Shown here piece after piece: positions 8,522 to 16,228 of a DNA stretch of 64,000 nucleotides. How positions within the stretch are numbered: the first letter of the stretch is position 1; the number at the start of each line of letters is the position of its first letter. The notes beneath the pieces were generated by a model. It was not told the origin of the DNA and did not search any database. It was given only the letters and a program-made list of their open reading frames with translations. Source of the DNA: Halorubellus sp. JP-L1 (GTDB lineage: Archaea; Halobacteriota; Halobacteria; Halobacteriales; Natrialbaceae); the NCBI RefSeq assembly GCF_011440375.1, contig NZ_JAAOIR010000001.1, positions 1,240,001 through 1,304,000 on the forward strand, given 5' to 3'. The position numbers and the translations under genes were made by a program.

Positions 8522-9307
8522 TTACTGGCCTTCGACGAGGCGATTCATCGCCGTGGGTGTAAGGTAGATATGCCGTCCCGCGCGCTCGACGGTGCTCCGC
8601 CCGGCTTCCGCTTCGAAGAGCGCGGCGAGGTCACCGATGAAGGAGGCGGCGCGGGATTGCTTGAGTTCGACGCGGACGGCCCAGGGGCCGTCGTTCTCGA
8701 GTTCGACGCTCCTGGTGAGGAGCCAGACCCCGAGGAAGTCGCGTCGCATCGACGTCGTCGCGAAGTTGAGGTACTCGGGGAGGTCAAGGAGTTGGGTTTC
8801 GTCGCGACCGCGTGGGACGCCGGCGGCGACGAGCGCGCGACCGAGCAGCTGGGCGTTCCCGCCTGGGCGGATCTCGGTGCCGGTGCTATCGTAGTCCTGA
8901 ATGCGCGACTCGAAGCCGAGCGTGTCGAGGTGGGCCTGAATCTCTGCTCGATCCTCCTTCTTGTCGGTGAAGGCGGGTGCGTAGTCGTTGGCGACGACGT
9001 AGCCGGCGGCGATGGCGCGGGCGGCGAGGTGGTTGAGGGCGCGGGTTTCGGGACTCGGCATGTCGGCCATCCAGCCGCGCTCGTGCATCTCGTCGAGGGC
9101 GGTGACGGCGTCGGGCTTGGAGCCGTTGACCCATTCGCGGAGTCGCGATCGTGGCTGGTCGAGCGCCTTCGAGATCTGGTACGGGCTCTCGTCGGGGTGC
9201 TCGGTGCGGTAGTCCTGGTACTCGCGGTAGTCGTCGACGAGCGTTTGCGCGCTGGGATTGGTGCGGTCGTAGGTGGAGATGAAGTCAAGCTCGTGTAGGA
9301 GTTGCAT
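8522..9307 (-). CDS. HTH protein with a degenerate LAGLIDADG-like fold
   Basis: A 261-residue protein. Residues 41-62 (SPYQISKALDQPRSRLREWV) look like a helix-turn-helix. Residues 92-103 (LNHLAARAIAAG) and 189-201 (RRDFLGVWLLTRS) sit where the two LAGLIDADG helices of homing endonucleases occur. The surrounding LLGRALVAAGVPRGR and PEYL segments, and the later VELKQSRAASFI, also follow that family. The catalytic acids are replaced, so it is probably a DNA-binding regulator without nuclease activity. The relation is my inference from motif order. The ATG at 9307 is chosen because TATAAG on the other strand lies 26-31 bases upstream; an in-frame GTG lies at 9385. Confidence 0.55.
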   Translation of the reverse strand: MQLLHELDFISTYDRTNPSAQTLVDDYREYQDYRTEHPDESPYQISKALDQPRSRLREWVNGSKPDAVTALDEMHERGWMADMPSPETRALNHLAARAIAAGYVVANDYAPAFTDKKEDRAEIQAHLDTLGFESRIQDYDSTGTEIRPGGNAQLLGRALVAAGVPRGRDETQLLDLPEYLNFATTSMRRDFLGVWLLTRSVELENDGPWAVRVELKQSRAASFIGDLAALFEAEAGRSTVERAGRHIYLTPTAMNRLVEGQ

Positions 9308-9729
9308 TAGTCCGTGTATGGGCGATAAGTGGTATAAGTCAGGGGCTTTTGGGATAGGCTGAGGGAGGCATCCCTCGTATCCCACACCGTGGATGGCGCA
9401 CTTCCGCGCACTCCACGCTTTCAGACGCGCCCCGGGAACAAGTATATAAATGTACCCCTGCGCCTTAGAATCAATTCGTGATTGTAAGAATATAATAAGT
9501 TTCCGGCGGAGTTGTTTCTGTCTCTATCGAACCACAAGACAGCGCCGGTTTTGAACAATCTTCAAGGCCTAATTGTATACTGGAAACGTCTGCTATACCA
9601 TTTTCCAGACAATCCTGAGTAACTGGATAGTGACTGGTTGGCCGACGGTATTAAGACAGTTGCTTCTAATGCCATTGGTAACATCGGCACGGTGGGTGAA
9701 CCCGTAAGCCGGTGTGGGAAAATACAACA
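9308..9729. other. AT-rich intergenic region before the pilin genes
   Basis: This 420-base stretch is clearly richer in A+T than its surroundings and holds no convincing gene. It contains TATA-like boxes at 9442-9449 and about 9492-9499. The pilin promoter should lie here; TATTAAGA near 9649 is the best candidate and would leave a leader of about 50 bases. Confidence 0.4.
9333..9338 (-). promoter_or_regulatory. TATA box deciding the start at 9307
   Basis: The reverse strand reads CTTATA, 26-31 bases before the ATG at 9307. A second AT-rich box at 9442-9449 (TATATAAA on the plus strand) could serve the upstream GTG at 9385 or mark an older promoter. Confidence 0.45.
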
Positions 9730-10137
9730 ATGCAACTGAAGAACCTCTTCACGGACGAGGACGCGGTGTCGCCGGTCATCGGGGTCATCCTGATGGTCGC
9801 GATCACCGTCATCCTCGCAGCCGTAATCGGCGCGTTCGTCCTCGGAATCGGTGGCAGTCAAGAAAAGGTCCCCCAAGCCAGCTTCTCATATAATGCAGAC
9901 GCCAGTAATACTCTCGAGGTGACGCATGAGGGTGGTGATGAAATAGATGCGTCACGAATCGAGTTCTCCGGCTCGGGTAACAGTAATGTCGTGCCGAGCT
10001 CAACGCCCTCTGACTGGAGCGCTGGAACAACGCTTACTTCTGACTCAGGTACTTGGAATACGGGAGACGATGTCCAAGTTATCTGGTCTTCATCCAGCAG
10101 CGATCAATCCAACATCATCGCTGAAGGGACGATCTGA
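9730..10137 (+). CDS. Type IV pilin, PilA-like (pilin 1)
   Basis: A 135-residue pilin precursor. The short N-terminal [12 protein letters not shown] is followed by the hydrophobic helix [20 protein letters not shown], the H-domain of the euryarchaeal PilA family, which is needed for prepilin processing and fibre assembly. The rest is a Ser/Asn-rich, lower-GC beta domain without Cys. The start is the ATG at 9730, six codons inside the open frame, which restores the conserved MQLKNLF beginning. The stop is three bases before pilin 2. No pilB/pilC/pibD genes are near, so assembly depends on genes elsewhere. Confidence 0.88.
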   Translation: MQLKNLFTDEDAVSPVIGVILMVAITVILAAVIGAFVLGIGGSQEKVPQASFSYNADASNTLEVTHEGGDEIDASRIEFSGSGNSNVVPSSTPSDWSAGTTLTSDSGTWNTGDDVQVIWSSSSSDQSNIIAEGTI

Positions 10138-10140
10138 CCG

Positions 10141-10620
10141 ATGGATCTCAAGAATTTATTGACGGATGAGGAGGCGGTGTCGCCGGTCATCGGGGTAATC
10201 CTGATGGTCGCGATCACGGTCATCCTCGCGGCCGTTATCGGTGCGTTCGTACTCGGTATCGGCGGTAGTCAAGAAAAGACCCCGCAAGCGAGTTGGGATT
10301 ACAACACTGAAACCTCTCCGAACCACGCTTGGATCCAAGTAAATCACAAGGGGGGCGATGAAATCAATACTGATCAACTTGCTGTTAACGTAGCTGGAAG
10401 CACCGCCTGGGATGGCGGTAGTGCACAAAGTGGATGGACTCTGGACGATGGCGCTTCAGGCAATACAACCGGCTTCAGTGGGAGTGCGACTGCCGGTGAT
10501 ACGCTAAGTATCAAGGACGATGACGGCGGGGTAAGTGACGGTAACAGTATTACCTTAATCTGGTCCGCCCCCGGCAGTGATCAAACCAGCATCATTGGCG
10601 AAGGTGAGGTGCAGAGATAG
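10141..10620 (+). CDS. Type IV pilin, PilA-like (pilin 2)
   Basis: A 159-residue precursor whose first 48 residues nearly match pilin 1 ([12 protein letters not shown], then the [20 protein letters not shown] helix and [11 protein letters not shown]). The downstream domain is unrelated at sequence level apart from short landmarks such as NHKGGDEI and the ending [17 protein letters not shown], which resembles the end of pilin 1. It lies three bases after pilin 1 and four before pilin 3, so the three are probably co-transcribed. Confidence 0.88.
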   Translation: MDLKNLLTDEEAVSPVIGVILMVAITVILAAVIGAFVLGIGGSQEKTPQASWDYNTETSPNHAWIQVNHKGGDEINTDQLAVNVAGSTAWDGGSAQSGWTLDDGASGNTTGFSGSATAGDTLSIKDDDGGVSDGNSITLIWSAPGSDQTSIIGEGEVQR

Positions 10621-10624
10621 ACCA

Positions 10625-11059
10625 ATGCAACTGAAGAACCTCTTCACGGATAATGAAGCTGTATCGCCAGTTATCGGGGTAATCCTGATGGTCGCGATCA
10701 CCGTTATCCTCGCAGCCGTTATCGGCGCGTTCGTCCTCGGTATCGGAGGTAGCCAGGAACAGACTCCACAGGCAAGCTGGGAATGGAACAATGATTCAAC
10801 GACTGGTGATCCATGTGGAACCGGGACCCTTTCTGGCTCCCCCACGTTTGGCGTCACTGTTCAACACAAGGGTGGCGATGAAATAGAAACCGATAATCTC
10901 GAACTTGGTGGAGCGGATTGTTCGTCAGCCTCTTCTGACACCCTCAGCGCAGGAAGCTCAATCCATATTACGGGCGCAGCGCCCGATAACACGGTGAATC
11001 TCGTCTGGAAGAGTTCCCAGAGCGATTCCACGAGCATTCTCTCATCGTTCGAGGTCTAA
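10625..11059 (+). CDS. Type IV pilin, PilA-like (pilin 3)
   Basis: A 144-residue precursor starting at the ATG at 10625 ([12 protein letters not shown]), with the same H-domain as pilins 1 and 2. The variable domain carries two cysteines (DPCGTG and GADCSSAS) that could form a disulphide, and the shared landmarks [15 protein letters not shown] and [14 protein letters not shown]. The frame is open upstream but those residues are not conserved. It is the third gene of the pilin cluster. Confidence 0.87.
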   Translation: MQLKNLFTDNEAVSPVIGVILMVAITVILAAVIGAFVLGIGGSQEQTPQASWEWNNDSTTGDPCGTGTLSGSPTFGVTVQHKGGDEIETDNLELGGADCSSASSDTLSAGSSIHITGAAPDNTVNLVWKSSQSDSTSILSSFEV

Positions 11060-11107
11060 TCACCGCACCCATCGTATAGGTCTCTAAATAACAATTTTCA
11101 TGCTAAG

Positions 11108-11587
11108 ATGAGAATCACAAAGGTGGTTTTAGAGGATGGAGCAGTTTCATCAGCAATTGGAGTGGTGCTGATGGTGGCGGTGACGGTCATCCTCGCAGCA
11201 GCGGTGGGGGCGTTTGCGCTCGGCCTGGCGGAGGAGTCTGCGAAGAAGACACCGTCAGCGTCTGTTGAAACAAAGTGGGGCACGGCGAAGGCTGGCGGAA
11301 CAACGTACGACACGGTCGACATCACAATGCTCGGTGGAGACGGAATGCAGTCGAAGTACGTTACTGTGGCGAAGGCGGATGGGACGATCATCTGGGAGGG
11401 TGGGAGCCCAAATTCGCCATACACGACGTATGGCTCGAAGACGTGGGATTCGTCGAAAATCCAGTCGGGGGACACTCTCGGTATCAATGAGACCAACACC
11501 GGGGCCTTCACGGAGGGTGATACGGTGACTGTGATCTGGGATAATGGCCAGAAGTCGCAGGTACTTGGAACTGGTACGCTCCAATAG
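11108..11587 (+). CDS. Type IV pilin-like protein (pilin 4, divergent)
   Basis: A 159-residue protein with the same plan but a different H-domain (VSSAIGVVLMVAVTVILAAA) and start (MRITKVVLEDGA), so it is a diverged paralogue. The globular part has TVDITMLGGDGMQSKYV and WDNGQKSQVLGTGTLQ, which echo the layout of pilins 1-3. A 48-base AT-rich gap with TATA-like bases (11073-11091) separates it from pilin 3, so it probably has its own promoter. It could be a minor pilin or an alternative major subunit. Confidence 0.82.
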   Translation: MRITKVVLEDGAVSSAIGVVLMVAVTVILAAAVGAFALGLAEESAKKTPSASVETKWGTAKAGGTTYDTVDITMLGGDGMQSKYVTVAKADGTIIWEGGSPNSPYTTYGSKTWDSSKIQSGDTLGINETNTGAFTEGDTVTVIWDNGQKSQVLGTGTLQ

Positions 11588-11589
11588 AG

Positions 11590-11612
11590 GGCCTTCCTTC
11601 TCTTCTTTTCCG
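11590..11612 (+). terminator. T-rich terminator after the pilin cluster
   Basis: A pyrimidine-rich stretch with TTCTCTTCTTTTC follows the pilin 4 stop within a few bases, typical of archaeal termination. It also marks the junction with the leftward integrase remnant. Confidence 0.45.
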
Positions 11613-11647
11613 TGACTAGCTGCAGGGCGTCGGCGCCCACTGAGAGG

Positions 11648-11956
11648 TCACAAGTCGATGCTGGCCATCGTCGCGTTGATGTTCTCCTCGATGGAGGCAG
11701 CGAGGTACGGTTCGATCGCATCGTAACTTGACCACCCGCCGAGGGCCATGACGATTCGCGGACTCACGTTCTCCTCGACGAGCAGGTGGTTCGCCCAGCA
11801 TCGACGGAGGTCGTGCGTGCTCACGCGCCGGTAGTCGTCGTCGCCGGTCTCGTCGGCAGCTTGGGCGGCGGCGGCGTCGACCCAGTTCTGTAGCGTGCGC
11901 TTGGACCTGTCGACGATGGGGTCGCGGTCGCAGATCTCGTTCACGTCGGCGTTCAC
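11648..11956 (-). pseudogene. Truncated tyrosine recombinase (integrase C-terminal part)
   Basis: About 102 residues match the end of haloarchaeal integrases. THDLRRCWA carries the HxLR catalytic pair, MALGGWSS holds the Trp at the second His position, and EPYL carries the tyrosine nucleophile. The first catalytic arginine and the N-terminal core-binding domain are missing. The frame continues upstream to about 12010 before a stop codon, with sequence unlike an integrase. This is therefore a remnant of the enzyme that inserted the island, and probably inactive. Confidence 0.8.
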
Positions 11957-12126
11957 GATTCGGTGGATGTGCGCCTCGACATTCCCGTACTTATGAGAAC
12001 CGAGAGTCGCCTCGTCTCGGAACTAAGGTTCACGCTTCTGCAGAAAAACGGAACTGGTCAACCTCAATTTCGACGAGAAAGAAGAGCTAGTATTGGCGAA
12101 GACAGACGATTAACCCCTCAACTGTC

Positions 12127-13158
12127 CTACCGGGTAACGGTAACGCGAGTCGTCATCTGAGGAGTGTCTTGTTCAAATGACTCTTCGAAGTGTGTCTTAT
12201 TCTCAATCTGCTTTTCGGGATCATAGACGAAAACAAGAAGAGTGTCGATGTCTGTGTCGAGTCGGTATTGTTCCTTATCCTCCGATAGTTCGCCACGGAA
12301 ATCCTTCCTAGTTCTACTCTCAGAGGCCCGCTTCACTTCGATTCCTATGGTTTCCTTCTTAATTAGGAAATCAATCCTTGGTGAGACAGCGCTATGTTCC
12401 TCTGTATGTGGCTCTCTTCGGACATCCTCAAAGTGCAATAGAAGGAGTGAATGTAGGAAGTATTGGACATCGTATTCATCGTCCATCGTCAAGGGTGGTC
12501 TTTCGCCTCGACGGTCCTTCAAGGGAACTACCATCTCACCGAACCTGCTAAATATCTCTTCAATTTGATAGATGGCTGATTTTTCAGCGTCAACGGGTTC
12601 CTCGTTCTGGAATCGGGCAACCGGCTCAGAATACTCTTTAGTAAAGAAATCATAGAAAGTCTGGTAGAGCGCCTCCACGTTCTGAATCCCTTGCGGGGTA
12701 CCTTTATCGAACCTTTCGGCAGAAGGGATTGAAATCCCTCTCCATTCACTATCTGATTCGTTCCAGTGACGAAATCGTACACTTTGCTCTCCAACACTCA
12801 CAGCGAGGGTGTCAATCCCCTCGGTCTTCTCTGTCGTCTCTCCCCGGATTCCCTGGATTTCATAGGTATAAGTCCCTTCTATGCCCCTTAGTTCCCTATC
12901 CATGATTGGATACGACTCTGAATCTATCCAGTCTTCCAATAGTCCTACGATTTCTAGAACCTCGGATAGCGAAAGATTAGGAAGTCTTATTTCTTTACTG
13001 TTCTCGCCTTTTTTCGACCCTCCAACCTGTCTGACCTCTGTTCTTGAAAGCGAGAACTCAATTCCTTCGTCTTCCTCATATAATCCTATAGCTACAGAAA
13101 TACCAAGATTATCATCACTTACTGATGTTTTCTTATATGAGTTAAACACATTTTGCAT
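12127..13158 (-). CDS. DpnII/MboI-type restriction endonuclease-like protein, candidate defence nuclease
   Basis: A 343-residue protein with noticeably lower GC and haloarchaea-atypical codon use. Residues 1-220 match no family I know. Residues 225-325 look like the DpnII/MboI-like PD-(D/E)xK domain: a VQYFLHSLLLLHF helix, FEDVRREPHTEE, then PRIDFLIKKETIGIEVKRA with Asp263, Glu274 and Lys276 as the metal-binding and catalytic set, and a VFVYDPEKQIEN strand near 309-320. No methyltransferase is adjacent, so it is not a standard restriction-modification pair; it may act alone in phage or plasmid defence. The ATG at 13158 is the only sensible start. A dyad at 13180-13204 precedes it. Confidence 0.6.
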   Translation of the reverse strand: MQNVFNSYKKTSVSDDNLGISVAIGLYEEDEGIEFSLSRTEVRQVGGSKKGENSKEIRLPNLSLSEVLEIVGLLEDWIDSESYPIMDRELRGIEGTYTYEIQGIRGETTEKTEGIDTLAVSVGEQSVRFRHWNESDSEWRGISIPSAERFDKGTPQGIQNVEALYQTFYDFFTKEYSEPVARFQNEEPVDAEKSAIYQIEEIFSRFGEMVVPLKDRRGERPPLTMDDEYDVQYFLHSLLLLHFEDVRREPHTEEHSAVSPRIDFLIKKETIGIEVKRASESRTRKDFRGELSEDKEQYRLDTDIDTLLVFVYDPEKQIENKTHFEESFEQDTPQMTTRVTVTR

Positions 13159-13179
13159 ACAGATTGACTAGACAGGACG

Positions 13180-13204
13180 ATACTTGAGAATTGTGCTCAA
13201 GTAT
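13180..13204 (-). promoter_or_regulatory. 9-bp inverted repeat overlapping the nuclease gene promoter
   Basis: ATACTTGAG (13180-13188) and CTCAAGTAT (13196-13204) are perfect inverted copies around seven bases. The outer arm merges into a TATA-like run, 22-46 bases before the nuclease ATG. A dimeric repressor bound here would cover the expected transcription start. It could alternatively be a hairpin terminating the upstream gene. Confidence 0.5.
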
Positions 13205-13267
13205 ATGCTCTCTCTTCTGATTCTGGCAGTGATAGTGGCCCGAGAAACCATTTGCCAGCACACCTAC

Positions 13268-13747
13268 CTAGTTGGAATTGTTTAGGCTTCCAAAGCCAGA
13301 TCGAAGACCCATTATCGGTATTTTAGCTTCACACCCGTCGTCTAAGATGTAAGAGACGACGCCGACGACGTCCTCGGTGTCGGTGTAGTCGACGCGGTGG
13401 GGGTCGTGCCAGACGTGGGTGACGTCGACGTCGTCGCTGTTGTTGTCGCCGCGGAGGACGAGGTCGCGGCCCTCGTCGCAGACGGGCAAGCCGTCGGGGC
13501 CGGCGTCCCAGTCAGGCGCGTACCGCACAAGACGGTGATACGTCCGCTGGTCGCCGACCTGGGCGGCAACGACGTCGCCGATCTCCGGCGTCGCGTCGCG
13601 GTCGACGACGAGGATGCTGTTATCGCAGAGCGTCGGCTGCATCGACGTTCCGAAGTTCACGGCGACGTGGGTTGCAGCGAGCGCGCCCGTCGTCGAGCTC
13701 GCGACGACGAGAGCCACGCACGCGAGCGAGAGAGCGGTTTCGTTCAT
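13268..13747 (-). CDS. S26-family signal peptidase-like protein
   Basis: A 159-residue protein with one N-terminal membrane segment (about residues 5-30) directly followed by GTSMQPTL, where Ser35 is the expected nucleophile. RTYHRLV supplies the basic or His residue of the archaeal/ER-type Ser-His-Asp site, and LRGDNNSDDVD matches the conserved GDNN block. It probably cleaves exported proteins outside the membrane. The start at 13747 fits the signal-anchor pattern; the frame is open to 13795. It is much smaller than housekeeping haloarchaeal Sec11 proteins and belongs to the island. Confidence 0.72.
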   Translation of the reverse strand: MNETALSLACVALVVASSTTGALAATHVAVNFGTSMQPTLCDNSILVVDRDATPEIGDVVAAQVGDQRTYHRLVRYAPDWDAGPDGLPVCDEGRDLVLRGDNNSDDVDVTHVWHDPHRVDYTDTEDVVGVVSYILDDGCEAKIPIMGLRSGFGSLNNSN

Positions 13748-13853
13748 CGTCCGCGGAACATCCCTCGATTCTCTCGCCAGATTCGGGTTCGCCACGATTT
13801 TCGAGGGGCCGTTCGGGGACGGGGCGCCACGAATCTCGCCCCAAAGGCCCCCG

Positions 13854-13869
13854 TATAGTATATACTATA
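13854..13869. promoter_or_regulatory. Perfect 16-bp AT palindrome, probable promoter/operator of the S26 gene
   Basis: TATAGTATATACTATA is its own reverse complement. It lies about 110 bases before the S26 start at 13747, in the 160-base gap after the ATPase gene. It contains a TATA box on either strand; used leftward, it would leave a leader of about 40-85 bases. It is the most AT-rich spot in a GC-rich surrounding. Confidence 0.5.
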
Positions 13870-13907
13870 ACGTCGGGTGGGGGGGTTCTGGTGGTGGCGG
13901 CGCACCG

Positions 13908-15056
13908 TCATGCATTTCCTCCGCTCGGCTCGCCCACGATCTCGCGGTGGTCTCCGTCCTTCCACTCGCGGACGCGGTTCCCGACCCACGAGTCCGCGTA
14001 GGGGACGAGACCGGCCGCTTCGGGGTAGCTCATGCCGGCGTCCTCGTCCCAGGGTTTCACGGCGCGGATGGCGGTCTCGATGTCCTTGCGCTTCTCGACG
14101 TCCTTGACGTCTACTGCATCGCCGTCCTCGTCGTCGTCATCGTCGAGGACGATGTCGAAGTGGCTGGCTTCGTGCTCGCTGTAGGACTCGCGGGTGTCGG
14201 TGAGGCCCTTGTACTCGCCGATCTTGTCGCGCTTGTCCTGTCCGCCGGGGGATTCGTAGAGGACGACCTTGCCGGGGTCTGCGCGACTGGGGTTCTGGAT
14301 GACGAGCGTGGCGAGGCGGCGGATGTCGGCGGCGGTCTTCATTTCCGTGTGCCCGACGATCAGCAGCGACCCGCGCTTGGCGTGGCGGCCGTGCTTGCCC
14401 TCCTTCTTCCGGATGAACGTCATCCGGTCGACGAACGTCTGTGCCTTCTTCGAGTCCGCGCCCTCGCCGGAGAGGTTCTGGTTGGACTCGTCGACGACGC
14501 CGAGGGTCTGGCCGTCGACGCCGGCCATCGCCTCGAGCATCTCGACGTCCGTACCGACGACGCCGTCGAAGCCGTCCCAGCTCGTGTTCCCGAACATGTA
14601 GCCGCCGGTGCGGACGCCCCAGGCGCGGGCGGCGTCGAGCGTGGTCGCGGTCTTCCCGGCACCGGGCGGGCCGACGATGAGCGCGACGCATCCCTCGTCG
14701 GCGAGACGGTCGACGATCTCCGCCATCGCGTCGTTCGCGTCCTTCTCGTGCCGGGTGAGGCCGACGATCCCCTGGAGTTCGCTGGCGTTCCCGTCGCCGA
14801 AGGCGTGGTCGGCGGTGCGCGTGGCCGCGCTTCGGATGACGTCCTTCGCGAGTTCGGTCTCGAGGAAGTCCTCGCCACGCTCGGCGTAGAGCGAGCAGCG
14901 GTAGTTGAGCCAGTCGAGCACGCGGCCGTCGCGGATGTAGCCAGCGTACTCGTAGATCCAGGTGTTCTCCTTGCCCTCGAGGGCGTTCGCGAGATACTCG
15001 CGGGCCTGCCCGGCGGCGTACACCGCTTGGTCGCTGTTGCCGCTCTTACTCGCCAC
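13908..15056 (-). CDS. P-loop ATPase of the island, possibly of viral or plasmid origin
   Basis: A 382-residue protein with Walker A GPPGAGKT near residues 129-136 and a Walker B-like strand LGVVDESN near 180, followed by a conserved arginine-rich KGSLLIVGHTEMKTAADIRR region. An acidic low-complexity patch (DDDDDEDGD) precedes the last 60 residues. It resembles AAA-type motor or packaging ATPases of haloarchaeal viruses and plasmids, but I cannot name a family. The GTG at 15056 is chosen because it gives the M-ASKSGNSDQ beginning and overlaps the upstream small gene by 11 bases, implying co-translation. Confidence 0.6.
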   Translation of the reverse strand: MASKSGNSDQAVYAAGQAREYLANALEGKENTWIYEYAGYIRDGRVLDWLNYRCSLYAERGEDFLETELAKDVIRSAATRTADHAFGDGNASELQGIVGLTRHEKDANDAMAEIVDRLADEGCVALIVGPPGAGKTATTLDAARAWGVRTGGYMFGNTSWDGFDGVVGTDVEMLEAMAGVDGQTLGVVDESNQNLSGEGADSKKAQTFVDRMTFIRKKEGKHGRHAKRGSLLIVGHTEMKTAADIRRLATLVIQNPSRADPGKVVLYESPGGQDKRDKIGEYKGLTDTRESYSEHEASHFDIVLDDDDDEDGDAVDVKDVEKRKDIETAIRAVKPWDEDAGMSYPEAAGLVPYADSWVGNRVREWKDGDHREIVGEPSGGNA

Positions 15057-15402
15057 GGGACTCACCTCCGTCGGTGGCGGCTTCGAGCGCGGGCTTCGAG
15101 CTGGGCGCGGCGTCGTCGACGGCACCGGAGACGTCGGGGTCGCCGACGTCCTCGGCGGCGACGTCAGGACTGTCGCGCGATTCGCGCACCAGTTGGTCGC
15201 GATGACTCAAGCCCCGGACGCACTCGGCGCGTACCCGATCGCGACGAGCGAAACGCCCGACGGCGCGCTCGACGGCCTCACGCACGTCTTCGACGGGGTC
15301 GTCGAAGTCCGGCGGTGCGACGGCACGCGCGAACTCCGCTGTCGCGGCATCCCCGACGCGTCGCGAGAGTGGGTGGACATCGGCCCGAGCGGCCCGGACC
15401 AC
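15046..15402 (-). CDS. Small acidic protein of unknown function, upstream of the island ATPase
   Basis: A 118-residue frame with haloarchaeal composition (Asp, Glu, Ala, Val and Arg rich), unlike the other frames here. It overlaps the ATPase start by 11 bases, which argues that it is real. The middle (DDPVEDVREAVERAVGRFARRDRVRAE, given in part) should be helical; the tail is disordered (PSSKPALEAATDGG). The GTG at 15402 is the only start codon before an upstream in-frame stop. No domain is recognised. Confidence 0.45.
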   Translation of the reverse strand: MVRAARADVHPLSRRVGDAATAEFARAVAPPDFDDPVEDVREAVERAVGRFARRDRVRAECVRGLSHRDQLVRESRDSPDVAAEDVGDPDVSGAVDDAAPSSKPALEAATDGGESRGE

Positions 15403-15763
15403 ATCGGCGACGTGCAGGTCCGCTGACCCCCAGTGGCCCTCGCCCCCGGACGCCGGTCGCGGTCCCGAACCGACGACGCATCACTGAGACAGACCTTCAG
15501 AACATGCCGCCGTGACCCACCTCCGCGACATGCCGCCGTGACCCACCTCCGCGACGCGTCGCTCGACGGGTCGTTCGGCGCGAACCCTCAGCAGGCGTCG
15601 CGACGAGAGCGAAGAATTACGTAGCAGGACGTGGAAAGCCGGGTATGTTACGATTCGCCCGGAGCGACCGCAGTCAGCGCGGGTGGACGCACCGTTCGGT
15701 CGAACGGTCACGAGCCGCCACGTCTCGCGACGCGGCGTCGACACCGAGTGGAGGTGGTGGGTG
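15403..15763. other. Right edge of the island: noncoding stretch with a 26-bp tandem repeat
   Basis: No convincing gene. Two exact 26-bp units lie at 15502-15527 and 15528-15553 (each begins ACATGCCGCCGTGACC). The region should contain the outer attachment site of the tRNA-Pro island, but I found no second copy of the tRNA-Pro 3' end here. Confidence 0.5.
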
Positions 15764-16228
15764 ATGGTCGATCTCCTCTCGCGGCCGCTCGTGCCCGTCG
15801 CCAGCGAGGCAGACGCGGAAGCGACACTCTCCGCGCTCCTCCCGCGCCTCGACGCGGGCACGAGCATCGTCGTCTGTCACGTCGTCGAGAAAGCCGGCGG
15901 TGGAATCGACAAAGCGAGCGTCGAACAACGCGAGGAGCGCGCCGAGGAGATCTTCGACGTCGTCCGAGCGCGGTGTCGGGCAGCAGACGTCGACGTCGAC
16001 ACGCGAATCGACTACGGAACCGACGTCGCCGAGACGGTGTTCGACGCAGCCGCCGACGTCGACGCGTCCGCGGTCGTGTTCACGCCACGCGAAGGGTCGC
16101 GGTGGCTCCAGTTCCTCACGGGCGAGACGACGCTCGACCTCGTCACGGAGAGCGACCGGCCGGTGGTCGTCCTCCCCGACGACGACCGAACCGTCGACGA
16201 CGCAGCATCCGGGGCGAGGAATGACTGA
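15764..16228 (+). CDS. Universal stress protein (UspA family)
   Basis: A 154-residue single-domain protein. It has the first strand SRPLVPVA, a VVCHVVEK strand, and ASAVVFTPREGSRW in place of the usual GxxGxG(S/T) nucleotide loop, so ATP binding is uncertain. Residues VTESDRPVVVLPDD form the last strand. The start is the ATG at 15764. Its stop overlaps the start of the permease-stress protein gene by eight bases, so the two are co-translated and probably act together. Confidence 0.85.
   Translation: MVDLLSRPLVPVASEADAEATLSALLPRLDAGTSIVVCHVVEKAGGGIDKASVEQREERAEEIFDVVRARCRAADVDVDTRIDYGTDVAETVFDAAADVDASAVVFTPREGSRWLQFLTGETTLDLVTESDRPVVVLPDDDRTVDDAASGARND

Noticed and set aside
11648-11956. Functional integrase
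   Set aside because: The first catalytic arginine and N-terminal domain are absent and an upstream stop blocks extension.
13614-15515. 633-codon plus-strand frame across the island ATPase
   Set aside because: It mirrors the ATPase on the other strand, which has Walker motifs and haloarchaeal composition.
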